Made by a program: the position numbers and the translations under genes. A stretch of DNA of 64,000 nucleotides from Meandrina meandrites (taxonomy: Eukaryota; Cnidaria; Anthozoa; Scleractinia; Meandrinidae): contig OY855916.1 of NCBI GenBank assembly GCA_963693305.1, positions 11,414,001 to 11,478,000 on the forward strand, in the 5' to 3' direction. The notes below the pieces were generated by a model, which saw only the letters and a program-made list of their open reading frames with translations, had not been told where the DNA came from and did not search any database. Shown here one piece after another: positions 1 through 9,870 of the stretch; position 1 is the stretch's first letter, and each line of letters starts with the position of its first letter.

Positions 1-449
1 ATGGGTCAAGGATAAAGGAAAAAAACCTTTCCTTTATTTTTGGATTGAGTTTGAAGATAAAAGTCTGGAACAATTTTGAGTAAAAGGATCAATAAAATCG
101 TTGACTTCCTAAAATCTATAGCTTAATTTAGTTTATTTATTACTATGTTATTCACGGTTATCTTTCTTAATACTATTATTTTCTTTTCTTTAATGTATAT
201 AAGGTATTACCTTTATTTATTTATTATTTATTTATTTATTTTTCTTCTCCATTTTCTTCTTGACCTCCCGCCTCGAATAGCTAGGCTGATTGCAGGAGGT
301 AAAAAATATGGTAAATAATATAATTTTGTAAATAAAGTTCTGTTGTATTTGAAAAGTGCATGGCTATTTTTCAGCCTATAAAACTTTGGAACACAAACCA
401 TTGTTGTTGAAATTTATTGATGGAACTTTGATGGAGGTTTGTCTTCCAG
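1..449. other. AT-rich stretch before a terminal exon
   Basis: No reading frame or exon is supported here. The stretch holds a TTTA-type low-complexity run at about 206-243. It is probably the last intron of the gene whose final exon begins at 450, because it ends in a pyrimidine-containing acceptor (gtcttccag). Confidence 0.4.
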
Positions 450-578
450 GCCCATCGAGAAGGAAGTCACTCGCATTTTGGCCCAAGCCGCGCTGAATAC
501 GCACAACTGTGGAATGAGATGGAAGACCGGTTAAGAAAGGCGAGACTGCAATATATGCGCGGTATTAGTGATATGTAG
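450..578 (+). CDS. Terminal exon of an unidentified host gene (partial)
   Basis: An acceptor (gtcttccag) is followed by 43 in-frame codons ending in TAG at 576-578. The encoded 42 residues are hydrophilic and look helical, with His/Arg at the start and an Arg/Glu-rich end (RAEYAQLWNEMEDRLRKA is part of it). A polyadenylation signal AATAAA lies 17 bases after the stop, which fits a genuine 3' exon. I do not recognise the protein. Earlier exons must lie left of the window. The acceptor, clean frame and close poly(A) signal together make chance unlikely but not excluded. Confidence 0.5.
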   Translation, partial: AHREGSHSHFGPSRAEYAQLWNEMEDRLRKARLQYMRGISDM

Positions 579-594
579 GTGGTCACTAGTTTCT

Positions 595-600
595 AATAAA
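595..600 (+). terminator. Polyadenylation signal AATAAA
   Basis: AATAAA lies 17 bases downstream of the TAG at 576-578, followed by a second overlapping AATAAA-like run. It is the likely cleavage signal for the gene ending at 578. Confidence 0.45.
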
Positions 601-764
601 TAAAATGTACATAAATTTCATAAAGGAATACTTTTTGTATGAGTTCTGATCCATCTTTTTGATGCTATTATTACGTGTTAGCATAACCCAGCGACCGACT
701 ATTAGGCAAACTCGCAATCTGATTGGCTATACAGCTACCTACCAGTTTAAACGATAACGTGTTT

Positions 765-905
765 CTGTCGAGGTGATAGTTACCCCGCGGAAATTTGATC
801 TTCTTAAAACAAACATTAGCCAGGGAAGCGAAGCTCTGAGGGCTAATATGCTAGTTTTAAGAACATGAAATTTCCAAGGGGCAACTAGCAGACCGATAGT
901 TCCGA
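765..905. repeat. Foldback (MITE-like) inverted repeat
   Basis: Two arms, about 779-821 and 841-889, are imperfect inverted copies. Each contains a GGAAATTTgatcttcttaaaac-type core, and the ATTAGCC/GGCTAAT pair closes the stem near the loop. No coding potential is seen. It resembles a non-autonomous foldback DNA element; no clear target-site duplication could be assigned. Confidence 0.55.
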
Positions 906-934
906 GACAAAAACACTCTATCCTCTTTATTGTC

Positions 935-998
935 CACCACTAAATTTAGAAATCTTACAACAATTCGAAATTTTCTAAATTTAGAAAATATAGTGGTG
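935..998. repeat. Short inverted repeat
   Basis: CACCACTAAATTTAGAAA at 935 is answered by an inverted TTTCTAAATTTAG...TAGTGGTG ending at 998, giving a hairpin of about 64 bases. The rest of 1000-1304 shows no supported gene. Confidence 0.4.
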
Positions 999-1304
999 AA
1001 CTATAATGATCAATATAAGGCTCTCGCAGCGTGCGCTGGGCAGTACTGAGGTCCAAAATTGTTAAACAAATCAGTTTTCTCGATATTCTTTTGTTTAATA
1101 GAACGGTCACTGGGTTATACTAAACAATTACACCGCTCGCTCTCGGTTTCTATCGACTTTGATAGAAACCTCGAGCTCGCTGTCCAATTGTTAATTAGAC
1201 TGAATCTTTGGCTGTGGGAGGAACAAGAGAAAAAACCCTGCAATAAACTTTAATATCTTTCTAATTGTCTAATTGTAAACAAGCAAAATGACATGTCCAC
1301 TCAC

Positions 1305-1509
1305 CGAGGTTGTTGGAAACGATATGTATCTGCGGCGTTGATTCGCTTACGTGGTAATTGCTATAATTAAGAACAAATTTTTCGAAGGCAGCTGCCATCT
1401 TAAATATAGATTTCCTCCGTTCTTGTTCCACTGTTGCGTTGTCCTGAACTTGCTGGATAAACGTCTTCATATACTGCTCGGTGGTGTTTTTAATCAAAAT
1501 GACAGCCTC
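1305..1509 (-). CDS. Internal exon of a mucin-like, possibly adhesion-GPCR-type protein
   Basis: On the minus strand this 205-nt exon has a good acceptor (tgttttcag) and a consensus donor (CTCG|gtgagt). It encodes about 68 residues beginning EAVILIKNTTEQYMKTF, with a later stretch FEKFVLNYSNYH that resembles the extracellular region in front of the GAIN/GPS module in anthozoan adhesion-type receptors. That family link is from memory of similar coral sequences and is an inference. It joins the exon at 1638-1697 in phase 0. The next exon downstream was not found, so the gene may be partial or continue with a small exon I missed. Confidence 0.5.
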
Positions 1510-1637
1510 CTGAAAACACACCGTGACAGAAAAAGTTCTGAGTTGTTTAATTCACATACAGAATCAGACTGCAAACACAGTAAAAGAATGATTTAGTTCG
1601 CTTGATAAGTTACTTAGTTAACAAATGCCGTAAATAC

Positions 1638-1697
1638 CTGTAAGGAAGTGTTTTGCTGGATATCTATTGTGTCCAGTGAAGAAATGAACTTCCTCTC
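1638..1697 (-). CDS. 60-nt internal exon of the same mucin-like gene
   Basis: A 20-codon exon in phase 0 at both ends: acceptor ttcaccgtag, donor TTACAG|gtattt. It encodes ERKFISSLDTIDIQQNTSLQ, which reads continuously into EAVILIK of the exon at 1305-1509. Phase agreement on both sides and a plausible soluble sequence support it; the small size keeps confidence moderate. Confidence 0.5.
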
Positions 1698-1836
1698 CTA
1701 CGGTGAAGAGAAATAATGAAATCGAGTTGATGATCTCCTTATTTTATTAATTCATATGAAAAACAGGTAAGAAGGGCCTGGAAGCAGTTACCCAACAAAC
1801 AGTACACGTTGTTATTCACTGCTGTACTATACATAC

Positions 1837-2450
1837 CACTTCCTTCAAACGCGGTGATATTGGCAGCAATGATGATGACGATGGTACGGCTGAGAATGAT
1901 AATGAGGATGACGCCGAAGATGGTAGTAACAATACAGATGGTGACACCGTTGTTGCTGCTGTTGGCATTGTTGCCGCCGTGAGTGTTGTTAATAGAGATG
2001 ATAGTGTTGGTGAGGCTGTTGGCATCGATGTTGCTATTGTTAAAGATGATGATAACAATGACGACAATCTTGTTGATGAAGCAGGAGCTGGTGTTGTTGT
2101 GGTTCCTTCTGCTGCAGATTTTGTCGATGGTGATCGCGAAAATGATGACAATCTTGTTGATGACGCGGATGCTGGTGTTTTTTTGGTTCCTTCTTCCGCT
2201 GATTTTGTCGATATTGATCGCAAGAATGATGACATTCTTGTTGATGAGGCGGGAGCTGTTGTTTTTTTGGTTCCTTCTTCCGCTGATTTTGTCGATATTG
2301 ATCGCAAGAATGATGACATTCTTGTTGATGAGGCGGGAGCTGTTGTTTTTTTGGTTGCTTCTGCTGCTGATTTTGTCGATATTGATCGCAAGAATGATGA
2401 CATTCTTGTTGATGAAGCTGGAGCTGGCGTTGTTGTAGTTCCATCCGCTG
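1837..2450 (-). CDS. Ser/Thr/Pro-rich mucin-like repeat exon
   Basis: Minus-strand exon of 614 nt with acceptor ctgtatttcag and donor GAAGTG|gtatgt. It encodes about 204 residues dominated by Ser, Thr, Ala and Pro, as in an O-glycosylated extracellular stalk. Its first part is built from 28-residue units (core TTTPAPASSTR, then SSFLRSISTKSA) specified by an 84-bp tandem repeat. It ends in phase 0 and continues into the exon at 1638-1697. The plus strand of the same DNA is also open and would encode an acidic repeat, but the minus-strand splice sites and exon chain make this reading better. Exons upstream of 2450 were not identified. Confidence 0.55.
2057..2450. repeat. 84-bp coding minisatellite, about 4.7 units
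   Basis: The landmark AATGAtGAC recurs at 2057, 2141, 2225, 2309 and 2393, exactly 84 bases apart. Eighty-four is divisible by three, so unit gain or loss keeps the frame. The two middle units are nearly identical, which suggests recent expansion or homogenisation. Confidence 0.9.
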
Positions 2451-3402
2451 CTGAAATACAGTGAAACGCGGTTAATACGGACACCAAAGGGATACGCAAA
2501 AGTGTCCATATTATCCGTGTATCCGTACTATTACAGGGTACTAAGTGAGCTCTCATAATAAACGTCACCGCCACATATTTAAATTATTCAAAGACTAAAG
2601 CATACAATTTGATTAGAAAAACACAGGCACGAATTTAAATGCGAATACATGAAAGCCTGTCAAAGCCGCCGAAGTGCGAAATCCAGAAAGAACCACATAG
2701 AAGAATAGTTATGCAGCTCTCGTAAGCTTGTAATTCTACTGGTCCTCTAGTGATGCAGCTGCTATTGTTTTGGGGGCTAGGGGCATTGTTCTTGTTGTTT
2801 CTTCTATTGTTCTCTCAGCCACTCATGTGAGACCTTACGAGAGCTGCATACCGACCACACCACATAGCGTGCAGCTGCTGCACAAGTATGAAACGGCAAT
2901 ACTATCAGAAAACACAGAAAAAAATAAATAGAATTTTTGTTTTGGGGATCCGTGAAAGCCCGTACGATTCAAGTTCTCGAAATGCTTGTAGATTTTTAGT
3001 ACGTGAAAGTCTGTCAAAACCGCAGAGCTGCGAAATCCCGTGCGAAACCCAGCAAGAATCAGATGGCAGTCTCTGCACAACTATAAAACAACGAAACTAT
3101 CAAAAAATACAGTGTAACTTGTTTACTTTTTAATTTGGGTTGATCAATCCATTTTGCCGTCATGACATGCAAAATATCATATTTACGATTCAGTTTTTAA
3201 AATTCTTGCTGAATGTCAAATATTGTTGTCGACACCAAGAATTTCTCACCTCGTTAGATGGTAAAACGTTTTGTCAGCTTCTATGAACTTTGCTAGACCA
3301 ACTCTCTTTATATTTGTCAAAAAGGTCCAAAATTAATAAATCGCAGCAATTTCATATCCTTGGGCTACACTAGTCATTTAAAATAGTCGGTGATTTTGAT
3401 AA
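2451..3402. other. Intergenic or intronic DNA with repeats
   Basis: No supported gene. It contains the foldback element at 2710-2850 and two diverged direct copies of a tract reading gaaagyctgtcaaarccgc, at about 2652 and 3005, each followed by gcgaaatcc. Nothing else is recognised. Confidence 0.4.
2710..2850. repeat. Small foldback element with 17-bp perfect terminal inverted repeats
   Basis: TATGCAGCTCTCGTAAG at 2710-2726 is repeated as its exact reverse complement at 2834-2850, enclosing about 107 bp without coding potential. It looks like a miniature inverted-repeat element. The bases outside the arms do not give a convincing target duplication beyond a possible TA. Confidence 0.55.
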
Positions 3403-3745
3403 TATATGGATTTAGGCAGGCCTAAAAGCGGTGCTCTCGATTTCGTTATTTTTTACTGGAGTAACAATGTTCTCATTGTGGGGAATAGGGTTTACCTTAT
3501 TTACCCTTATCATTTACCAATTGACCTGCTCCCAACGCTGCCAACGTATCAAGGCTTCATAGCTCAGTTGGTAAATCATCGTGGATGTGTGTGATGGGTT
3601 CGAATCCCGTTGTAGCCTTAAACTTTTTTTCAGGTTAAAAAAATGCAATTGCTTAAATTGCTTGCACACTGCGAGGATCATTCCATAATGAATCCACAGT
3701 TCATAGATATGTGATTTTATATAATCATTACAGCAGTAATGTTTG
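3403..3745 (+). mobile_element. tRNA-derived SINE (family with T-run and CAGGTT/CAGGCTT tail)
   Basis: The tRNA-like part has an A box (TAGCTCAGTTGG, 3560-3571) and a B box (GGGTTCGAATCCC, 3596-3608). It lacks a normal anticodon arm length, so it is not a working tRNA gene. It is preceded by a tract beginning tttaggcaggcctaaaagcg that recurs at 51,285. It is followed by a T-run and a tail with gcgaggatcatt and cacagttcatagatatg, which I know as a very abundant repeat tail in stony-coral DNA. A second copy of the tail is at 45,205-45,415. Confidence 0.7.
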
Positions 3746-5596
3746 TTACCTTGCATTTGAGTCGTTCCCTATACTTCAGCGGACTTCGATTATGTATGAG
3801 CTCAGCTTCGTTCCGACACCTTTATCATTTTGTAATCTTGATGATGGCAGCCACGCATTGAGCCGTAAACAAGTAAACCCAACGCAATTATTTCGTATTT
3901 ATTCGTGTGTTTTTGTTCGACTACGGAGGAACAACAACAAACGTGCCTGTGCCTGAGGTCAGTCGAAAGGTCGGTCGGTCGGACAAAAAAACAGAATCAT
4001 GTAAGGCAGCAACTTTGAACGCACAGATAACGAATTCAACTACACGACTATGTACTTAAGCAAGAACATCGGAACAACTTCTTTTAACTTAAAAGGGCTT
4101 AACCTAGGCACTATCCGATAAAAAGTAACAACGAAACGAATGATCTCTAGCCGCCAAATAGAATGCGCTTAATTCATGCTGAAAAACTCAGCAGTGGTAC
4201 TTTCCTTTCTGCGTGAGTTCAAATCGCTCGCTCAAATGACGTCTGCTTCACTGAGGACTGTGTTATTTTTACAACCATCCACTTTAAGTAGAAACATACC
4301 AGTTAGCTTTACTTTTAACAAAATGGCATTTCCTTAGTGTAGGGTATCTCACTTATCTTCCTTTGTGCTCAGGCTTGCCGCATAACCTTACTTTTGCTTG
4401 TTTTTTAACAGCATAAGTACTACTACACTCTACACTATACTCTACTCTACCACACTCAACACTATAAGGATTACTACACTCTACTCTTCTCGCCTCACAA
4501 GTCCTTAATCCGATGGATCAAAACCTTGCAGATTTTTTTTCTCCTGGGCGAAACATGGGTTACAAACTTAACTGCAATGTTGTATTTTTATGATGTAAAG
4601 ATAGTAATGTAAAAACTAATTAATTTAATAAGACTGCATTCCAAAGCGGCAAAAAAAATTACCACTTCCATACCAGATCTGGATCAAAGTCATGTACAAT
4701 CGTTGTACGTTGAGCTGTGATAAACGTTTATTTTACATATAACAACTTAGATTCTTCTTAATTTGGAACGCATACGGTAATTGTAAAAGACCTAACTCAG
4801 CTAGCGATTAGCGTTCTATTCGCGAACTGATCGGACTCGAATTAGGCCACATTATAGTTTAAAGACTGTTGTATCGAGGACCGGGAGCTCTTACTAAAGC
4901 GAGTAGTGGAAATATATTTTTTCGGCTACATTCCAGAGGCGGTACCCGATTCTTGGATGTGGAAGTTGCACGCCTTGTGTAAATAGTAGTATTCTATACA
5001 CGAGTCAAAACTTAAACTCATAGAACTGCTCTCGCACGCTTCAAATCATCAAACTTAAACATTGCGAAAATTTTTCTAATTCATTTTATTGCAAATGGAC
5101 AGCAGTAAAAGCCGATTTTTGGAAGCTTAAATATTTACAAGATAGCGATTAGCGAGAAAATTTGAATATTTATATGGGGTGTGCTGTGACCTCACAAACA
5201 TAGTCTTGTAAGCCTGTGACCAAACATTACCTTTTTGTCACTCTGCCTTGATGACTTGCATTAGATTATTCGCATGTGGTGTTAACCTGGAGCGCACACG
5301 GTTAACTAACTCAGCTAGTGATCACGTGGAAACATGTCTAATAAAAGTTACGCGTACACTAAATCATCATGGCTTAACCATATTTCGTAATTTATTTCTT
5401 AAATTGATAGCAGAAACTTCATCGTTATATATCATCAACAAGACTTTTTGCAGTGGATGAATGATATGCAAGATTTTACATCAACCAAACAAATACCAAA
5501 AAAGTAGTAGTTATACTTTCATTTTTCCCTCTAATTACTTGCCGATGTTAAGTGCTTTTTGAACATAAAGAAATAAAACACTGGTGCTTTATAATT
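3746..5596. other. Gene-free stretch
   Basis: No exon with convincing splice sites or homology is seen. A low-complexity stretch of TACTACACTC-like units lies at about 4419-4490. The longest open frames are short and unremarkable. Confidence 0.4.
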
Positions 5597-5847
5597 TTAA
5601 CTTTTGATTGATTTCTTTTTTATTCTAACCCCCTTTCTTAACTTTAACTTAAAGTGAAGAACTGTGGTGGTTATTATATGTACGAGTTACAGAAGCCGCC
5701 GCCTTGTTTCATGAAGTGTCTTCGGGAGTATTGTGGTAATGCCGGCGCTGGTAAGTTGGACTTGGTACCTTTATCCTCCTTAGCTTATGATCAAACTTAA
5801 AGTTAAGAAAGGGGGTTAGAATAAAAAAGAAATCAATCAAAAGTTAA
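5597..5847. mobile_element. MITE-like foldback element flanked by TTAA
   Basis: Arms of about 50 bp starting CTTTTGATTGATTTC are inverted at 5794-5843, with one mismatch noticed near their inner ends. TTAA stands on both sides (5597-5600 and 5844-5847). The inner 150 bp are non-coding. TTAA duplication is the hallmark of the piggyBac superfamily, but the flanking AATT/AATT symmetry makes the exact boundary uncertain. Confidence 0.55.
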
Positions 5848-6573
5848 AATTAATCAGTGTCATTGCTTAATATTAAATTGTTAAGATATTGTAGTTTACC
5901 TGACTGTGATGTGGTGACTGAAAATTTAGTACTTATGAAATTTTAAAAAAAAAAAATGAAATTACCAGCCATTTCAACGCTGAAATACCGCCATGATACG
6001 AAGACCTGACACTACGCTACAATGTCCACGAGCATAGAAGTCTGAGCCTGGCAAGAGTCAGGAACCGCTGACCACTAATACAGCTCACTGCACACTCGTT
6101 GTAGGTTAACTTGGTTAAATTGCAAATTAACCTCATTTAACCAACTGTTTGTTATAAGCATAAGTACTACAGACCAGACGTATAGGAGGGGGCATCTCGT
6201 TTATTGCCCACATATAGACCGGCGGCACAGCGAGTAATTTTACTAATGTACTAATGTCCATTAAAATAAAGTTTTGTGCGTGAGATCAAGAAACGGAGAT
6301 GACAACTCCATCTCCAACGGTAAATACAAAGAATTACACATTGTGCATAACAACACACAACTATTGTACAATTACAATGTGAAAAATTACATTTGTTGTC
6401 CAATCACTCTGCAGTGAAACGACAAGAAAATAATTTCTTACCAAGCATAAGTACTAAAGACCAGACATACAGGAGGGGGCATCTCGTTTATTGACCACAT
6501 ATAAACGGCCCCATTTCGAAGATAAAGCACAATTTAAGACAAATTATAGGCCTAACGAACGAGAAACTGAAAA
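5848..6573. repeat. Pair of direct repeats, about 70 bp each
   Basis: A tract starting GCATAAGTACTA, then agaccagac and AGGAGGGGGCATCTCG, occurs at 6158-6228 and again at 6446-6516 in the same orientation. Both lie just past the C-terminal recombinase fragment at 6574-6690 in the minus-strand direction. They could be the split direct repeats that end PAT/Ngaro-type tyrosine-recombinase retrotransposons; this is inference. The remainder holds nothing recognisable. Confidence 0.45.
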
Positions 6574-6690
6574 GAGAGAGTTGTCCTTGGCGCGATCGGC
6601 CTTCCATCTACCATGCCGTTTGAACAACCGATGATTGACACCAGCATTCGCGGCGGCAGAGGCCACACCTGACCTCAAGCTATGCAAAAC
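6574..6690 (-). pseudogene. C-terminal fragment of a tyrosine recombinase (DIRS/Ngaro-like)
   Basis: Translated on the minus strand, this fragment reads LHSLRSG, then an alanine-rich helix, then RLFKRHGRW. These are the HxxR box and the H/W box of tyrosine recombinases, in the right order and spacing for the end of the catalytic domain. The matching N-terminal part lies at about 8503-8775 on the same strand. The two are separated by some 1.8 kb that includes an opposite-strand Penelope-like fragment, so the gene is broken by insertion. No intact active site is encoded. Confidence 0.75.
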
Positions 6691-7124
6691 GTAACTAGAT
6701 CTTGGAAAACCAAGTGCAGCTAAGAAATTTAGCCTAGTGTTCTAAATAGGCCGCGAACCTTAAGAATAGTTATGCATGGACTTATTATAAACAAGATTAC
6801 GTAATCAGAACTCGTTAAAATTACGATTCAAGTAAGCAACCTGAAAATAACGAGAAAGTATAGTGTAAGGACAAGTCGTCGACGGTACCTGTTCGGGACA
6901 AAAGAACCAAGGAAGCAACCCTATATAAAAATCAGTCTTACTACTAGAAGTATAAATTTTGAACGTAATCCACTTTATGAAAATCTACATTACAACAGCG
7001 TAACTTAATCAATTCGTCAAAGCGTAAAAAGGCACAATACGCAGTAATAAATAAAGCAGCAATTCAGAGATAAAATACCACAGAAACTAACAGGAACCCA
7101 ACAACTAATACTACAGCTATTATA

Positions 7125-7580
7125 CCCTACATCAAAGGCACTTCTAAGACTATCGCACGGATTCTCCAACCCTACAATATCCGTGTAGCCCACAAGCCTC
7201 CAACTACGTTACGACATTTACTGACCAACGTTAAAGACAGGGACGAACCTAACAACAGACAGGGAGCGGTTTATGAGATCAAATGCTCCGACTGCCAGGC
7301 CTCCTACATTGGAGAGACTGGTAGAGACCTCAACACGAGACTGACTGAACACAAACGAACGACTAGAAATGGTGATGTCACTAATCACAAAATCGACTGG
7401 GACTCTGCTGAATGCTTAACCTACAGTACGAACTATTTTCAACGACTGACTCTAGAAAGCTGGTACACAAACTTAGAACAAACGCCTATCAACAGATGTC
7501 AACAACTACCGGCACCGTACAAACGACTTATTCACAACATAAACAAAACCGACGAACAGACTGCAAACAGAACGACTTAA
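7125..7580 (+). pseudogene. Penelope-like element fragment with GIY-YIG endonuclease domain
   Basis: An open plus-strand frame to the TAA at 7578-7580 gives about 151 residues with no ATG required. It contains VYEIKCSDCQASYIGETGRDL and a following LTEHKR helix, the GIY-YIG nuclease core with its CxxC pair, as found at the C-terminus of Penelope-like reverse transcriptases. About ten residues that normally follow NHKI appear to be missing. The reverse-transcriptase part was not found upstream, so this is a 5'-truncated copy. It sits inside the broken tyrosine-recombinase element. Confidence 0.7.
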
Positions 7581-8480
7581 TTTGACTAACAATAGACGGA
7601 TCGAAACTGACCAATTACTGTCGACGAACTCTACACGAGTCTTACAGCCAATAACATCACGGCTAAGCTGACCAATCAGTTTCAACGGACCAGACTTATA
7701 ACATCATCGACTGACAGCAACTTTTCACTTGACTCTGAAGATGACTTCCGCACAGGTTTTCGAAAATTAACGTCATAATTTTTACAAGATAAAAGATCGT
7801 CGATTGCAATACCAGGCGATAATTCCGCTGCCTTCGGCTGTGGATCACGCAGAAGGAGAAGAGAAATCGACATTTGGAAGCTATTCGCACCAGCACTTAG
7901 AGGCACACATCTATGGAAGAAAGGCTGGCTGAACAAAATAGCCGAGTCGAGAGTGATAGGATACTGTTTATCTGTGTAAATTATTTTGAAGCCAAAGACA
8001 CAGAAATATGTATAAGGTTTGCTTGACCATAGCATAGTACTAAGTAGAAGGGAAGGTGTTTATACCCATCATTGATCGCATGCATACAAATTTCGAATTC
8101 ACTGTAAAGAGAAAGTTTCTTTCTCGAATATCTTTCTTTCCTTACAATTTTATTTTATTGCTGTCCAACGCATTTGTAAATGGTTGTTTTTTAATAGTCT
8201 CTTCTTGTATAATTTTGTTTTGTTCTTATAAATAAGAATAAGTGTTTCTGTTGTGAGACAGAGGCTGACCCATTGCAATATCTTCACACATATGCATAGG
8301 TAATGAAACAGTAAACATTCATGTCACAGTAACAGTTGTTCTTTTTTTATGTAGGGATTTCTTTTTTCCTTTCCATACAGCAGTAAACTCTTCGAGTCAC
8401 AGATTGCTGATCATAATAAAAATTTCTCCTTGTATTATCCATATTACCTGTACTCCATCACACAGTTCTTTTGAGAACTT
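7581..8480. other. Non-coding flank of the Penelope-like fragment
   Basis: The first 100 bases are probably the 3' tail of the Penelope-like element. The rest has short open frames on the minus strand without recognisable domains. No gene is supported. Confidence 0.35.
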
Positions 8481-9870
8481 CTCTCACCCGGACGATCATA
8501 CTTTACGATCTACTGATACTCCTGGGTTCAAACCATTTACTATGATAACATAAATCAGCTGATGGTGAAGCATACTTAGAACAAATAGCGGTAATCATGT
8601 CAGGAGTAATTGGCTCCTTTTTAACGACTGGCTTAGCAAAATTCCGAGCTCCCGCTTCAAGAATATTCTTCACGAGAGGATCTTGACAGGGAACTGGAAA
8701 GCCAGAAAAGCTTATTAGCCCACGAAATAATACATCAGGCAGAATGAAGTACCGAGGAACTTGTACCACTTTCAATGAGATGCTCTAGATAAACAGCTAC
8801 ATCCGATCGATCTTGTTGAGGCCAAAGTTAGAAGGCCAAACACTGAATTTCTGGAAAAATCTGGAATACTGATCAACGGGACGCGGCGCCTTGGACTGAA
8901 ACGCTCCGATCGGAAGACAACTGGCAAGTCTTATGAGTTCAGGATCCTGTAAGGTGGAACTAATCCTCCGAAAAAAGGTGTCACTTACTGGACCTAATCT
9001 TGAAAGTGCTCGTGTCAAATCAGACCGCAGTAGACGTTACGGACGTTCCAGTATTGCTGGTGTTGGTAAAACTACCTCTGGTCTGGTGAAACCCGGGGGT
9101 GAAAGCGGGGCAGGCTGGCGACTTTGCCCAGTGGCCACGCTGATTACAATTGAAGCAAATGTCTGAAGACTGGACCTGCCTGGCACGAAAGGACTGACGA
9201 AAATTGGACTGAGTAGGACTGACAAAAAGGCTGTAACACTGCAGAAGCAGAAGAGCCAGGGACTTGTGTACCTTAAAACTCCATCCCGGGATTTTAGTAT
9301 CGGGATTTAGCAGACTTTTGCTTGATCCTTGAGAGCGCACGCCACTCAGCTGCTCGAAGCTTCTTTTCAACTGCAGCCCAACCAGCAGGACTTTTATCTG
9401 CGAAGCGGATCAGCTTTATACGCTTCTCAACGTCAGACTTCGCTTTTTCAAGTTGCTATTGAACCACCAAAAGGTTTCCCTCAGCCAAATTAGAAATAGC
9501 AAGATTCAAACAGTCGAGGAGCTGAGAATTAAATTCGAACTGGATTCTATTACCTTTAAGATGAAGTGAACTAGTGCGGCCTTTGAGTTGGTTTTCAGAG
9601 TCTCAACTTCTCGGTCGTCGAAGGAGCGTTTAAAATCACCAAAAGTTTCTTGTAGCGTCAAAGATGGACGAAATAAGAGAGATTGTTTTGGAATTAGAAA
9701 TATTCATCAACTGCGGCTGAGATGAAGCAGTCTCCGCAAATTGGTCAGTCATGGTACACTGTAATTTTTTGTGAGTGAGATTAAGAAACTCCAACCTGAC
9801 AAAAGCCTTAAATACTCTGAAAAACCAAAGGTTGTTTATATAGTTTTCATACACTAGCTATAACAAGTAA
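8481..9870 (-). mobile_element. Degenerate DIRS/Ngaro-like element: gag-like part and recombinase N-terminus
   Basis: In minus-strand order, a gag-like frame contains a tract around FADKSPAGW (near 9400), then a zinc knuckle CFNCNQRGHW at about 9137-9166. A new frame follows with RPVDQYSRFFQKFSVW (near 8850), and then a frame with KEPITPDM and PSADL (8535-8640) that resembles the N-terminal SAM-like domain of DIRS-type recombinases. Stops and frame changes separate the pieces. No reverse transcriptase was seen between gag and recombinase, so the copy is internally deleted, non-autonomous, or of a type that lacks it. The catalytic C-terminus is at 6574-6690. Confidence 0.6.

Noticed and set aside
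1979..2464. Plus-strand acidic repeat ORF over the 84-bp minisatellite
   Set aside because: It is open because the repeat length is a multiple of three and lacks stops in several frames. The minus strand has good splice sites and in-phase neighbouring exons, so the minus reading was preferred.
3552..3619. tRNA gene on the plus strand
   Set aside because: A and B boxes are present but the cloverleaf is too short and degenerate, and the T-run and tail are those of a SINE.
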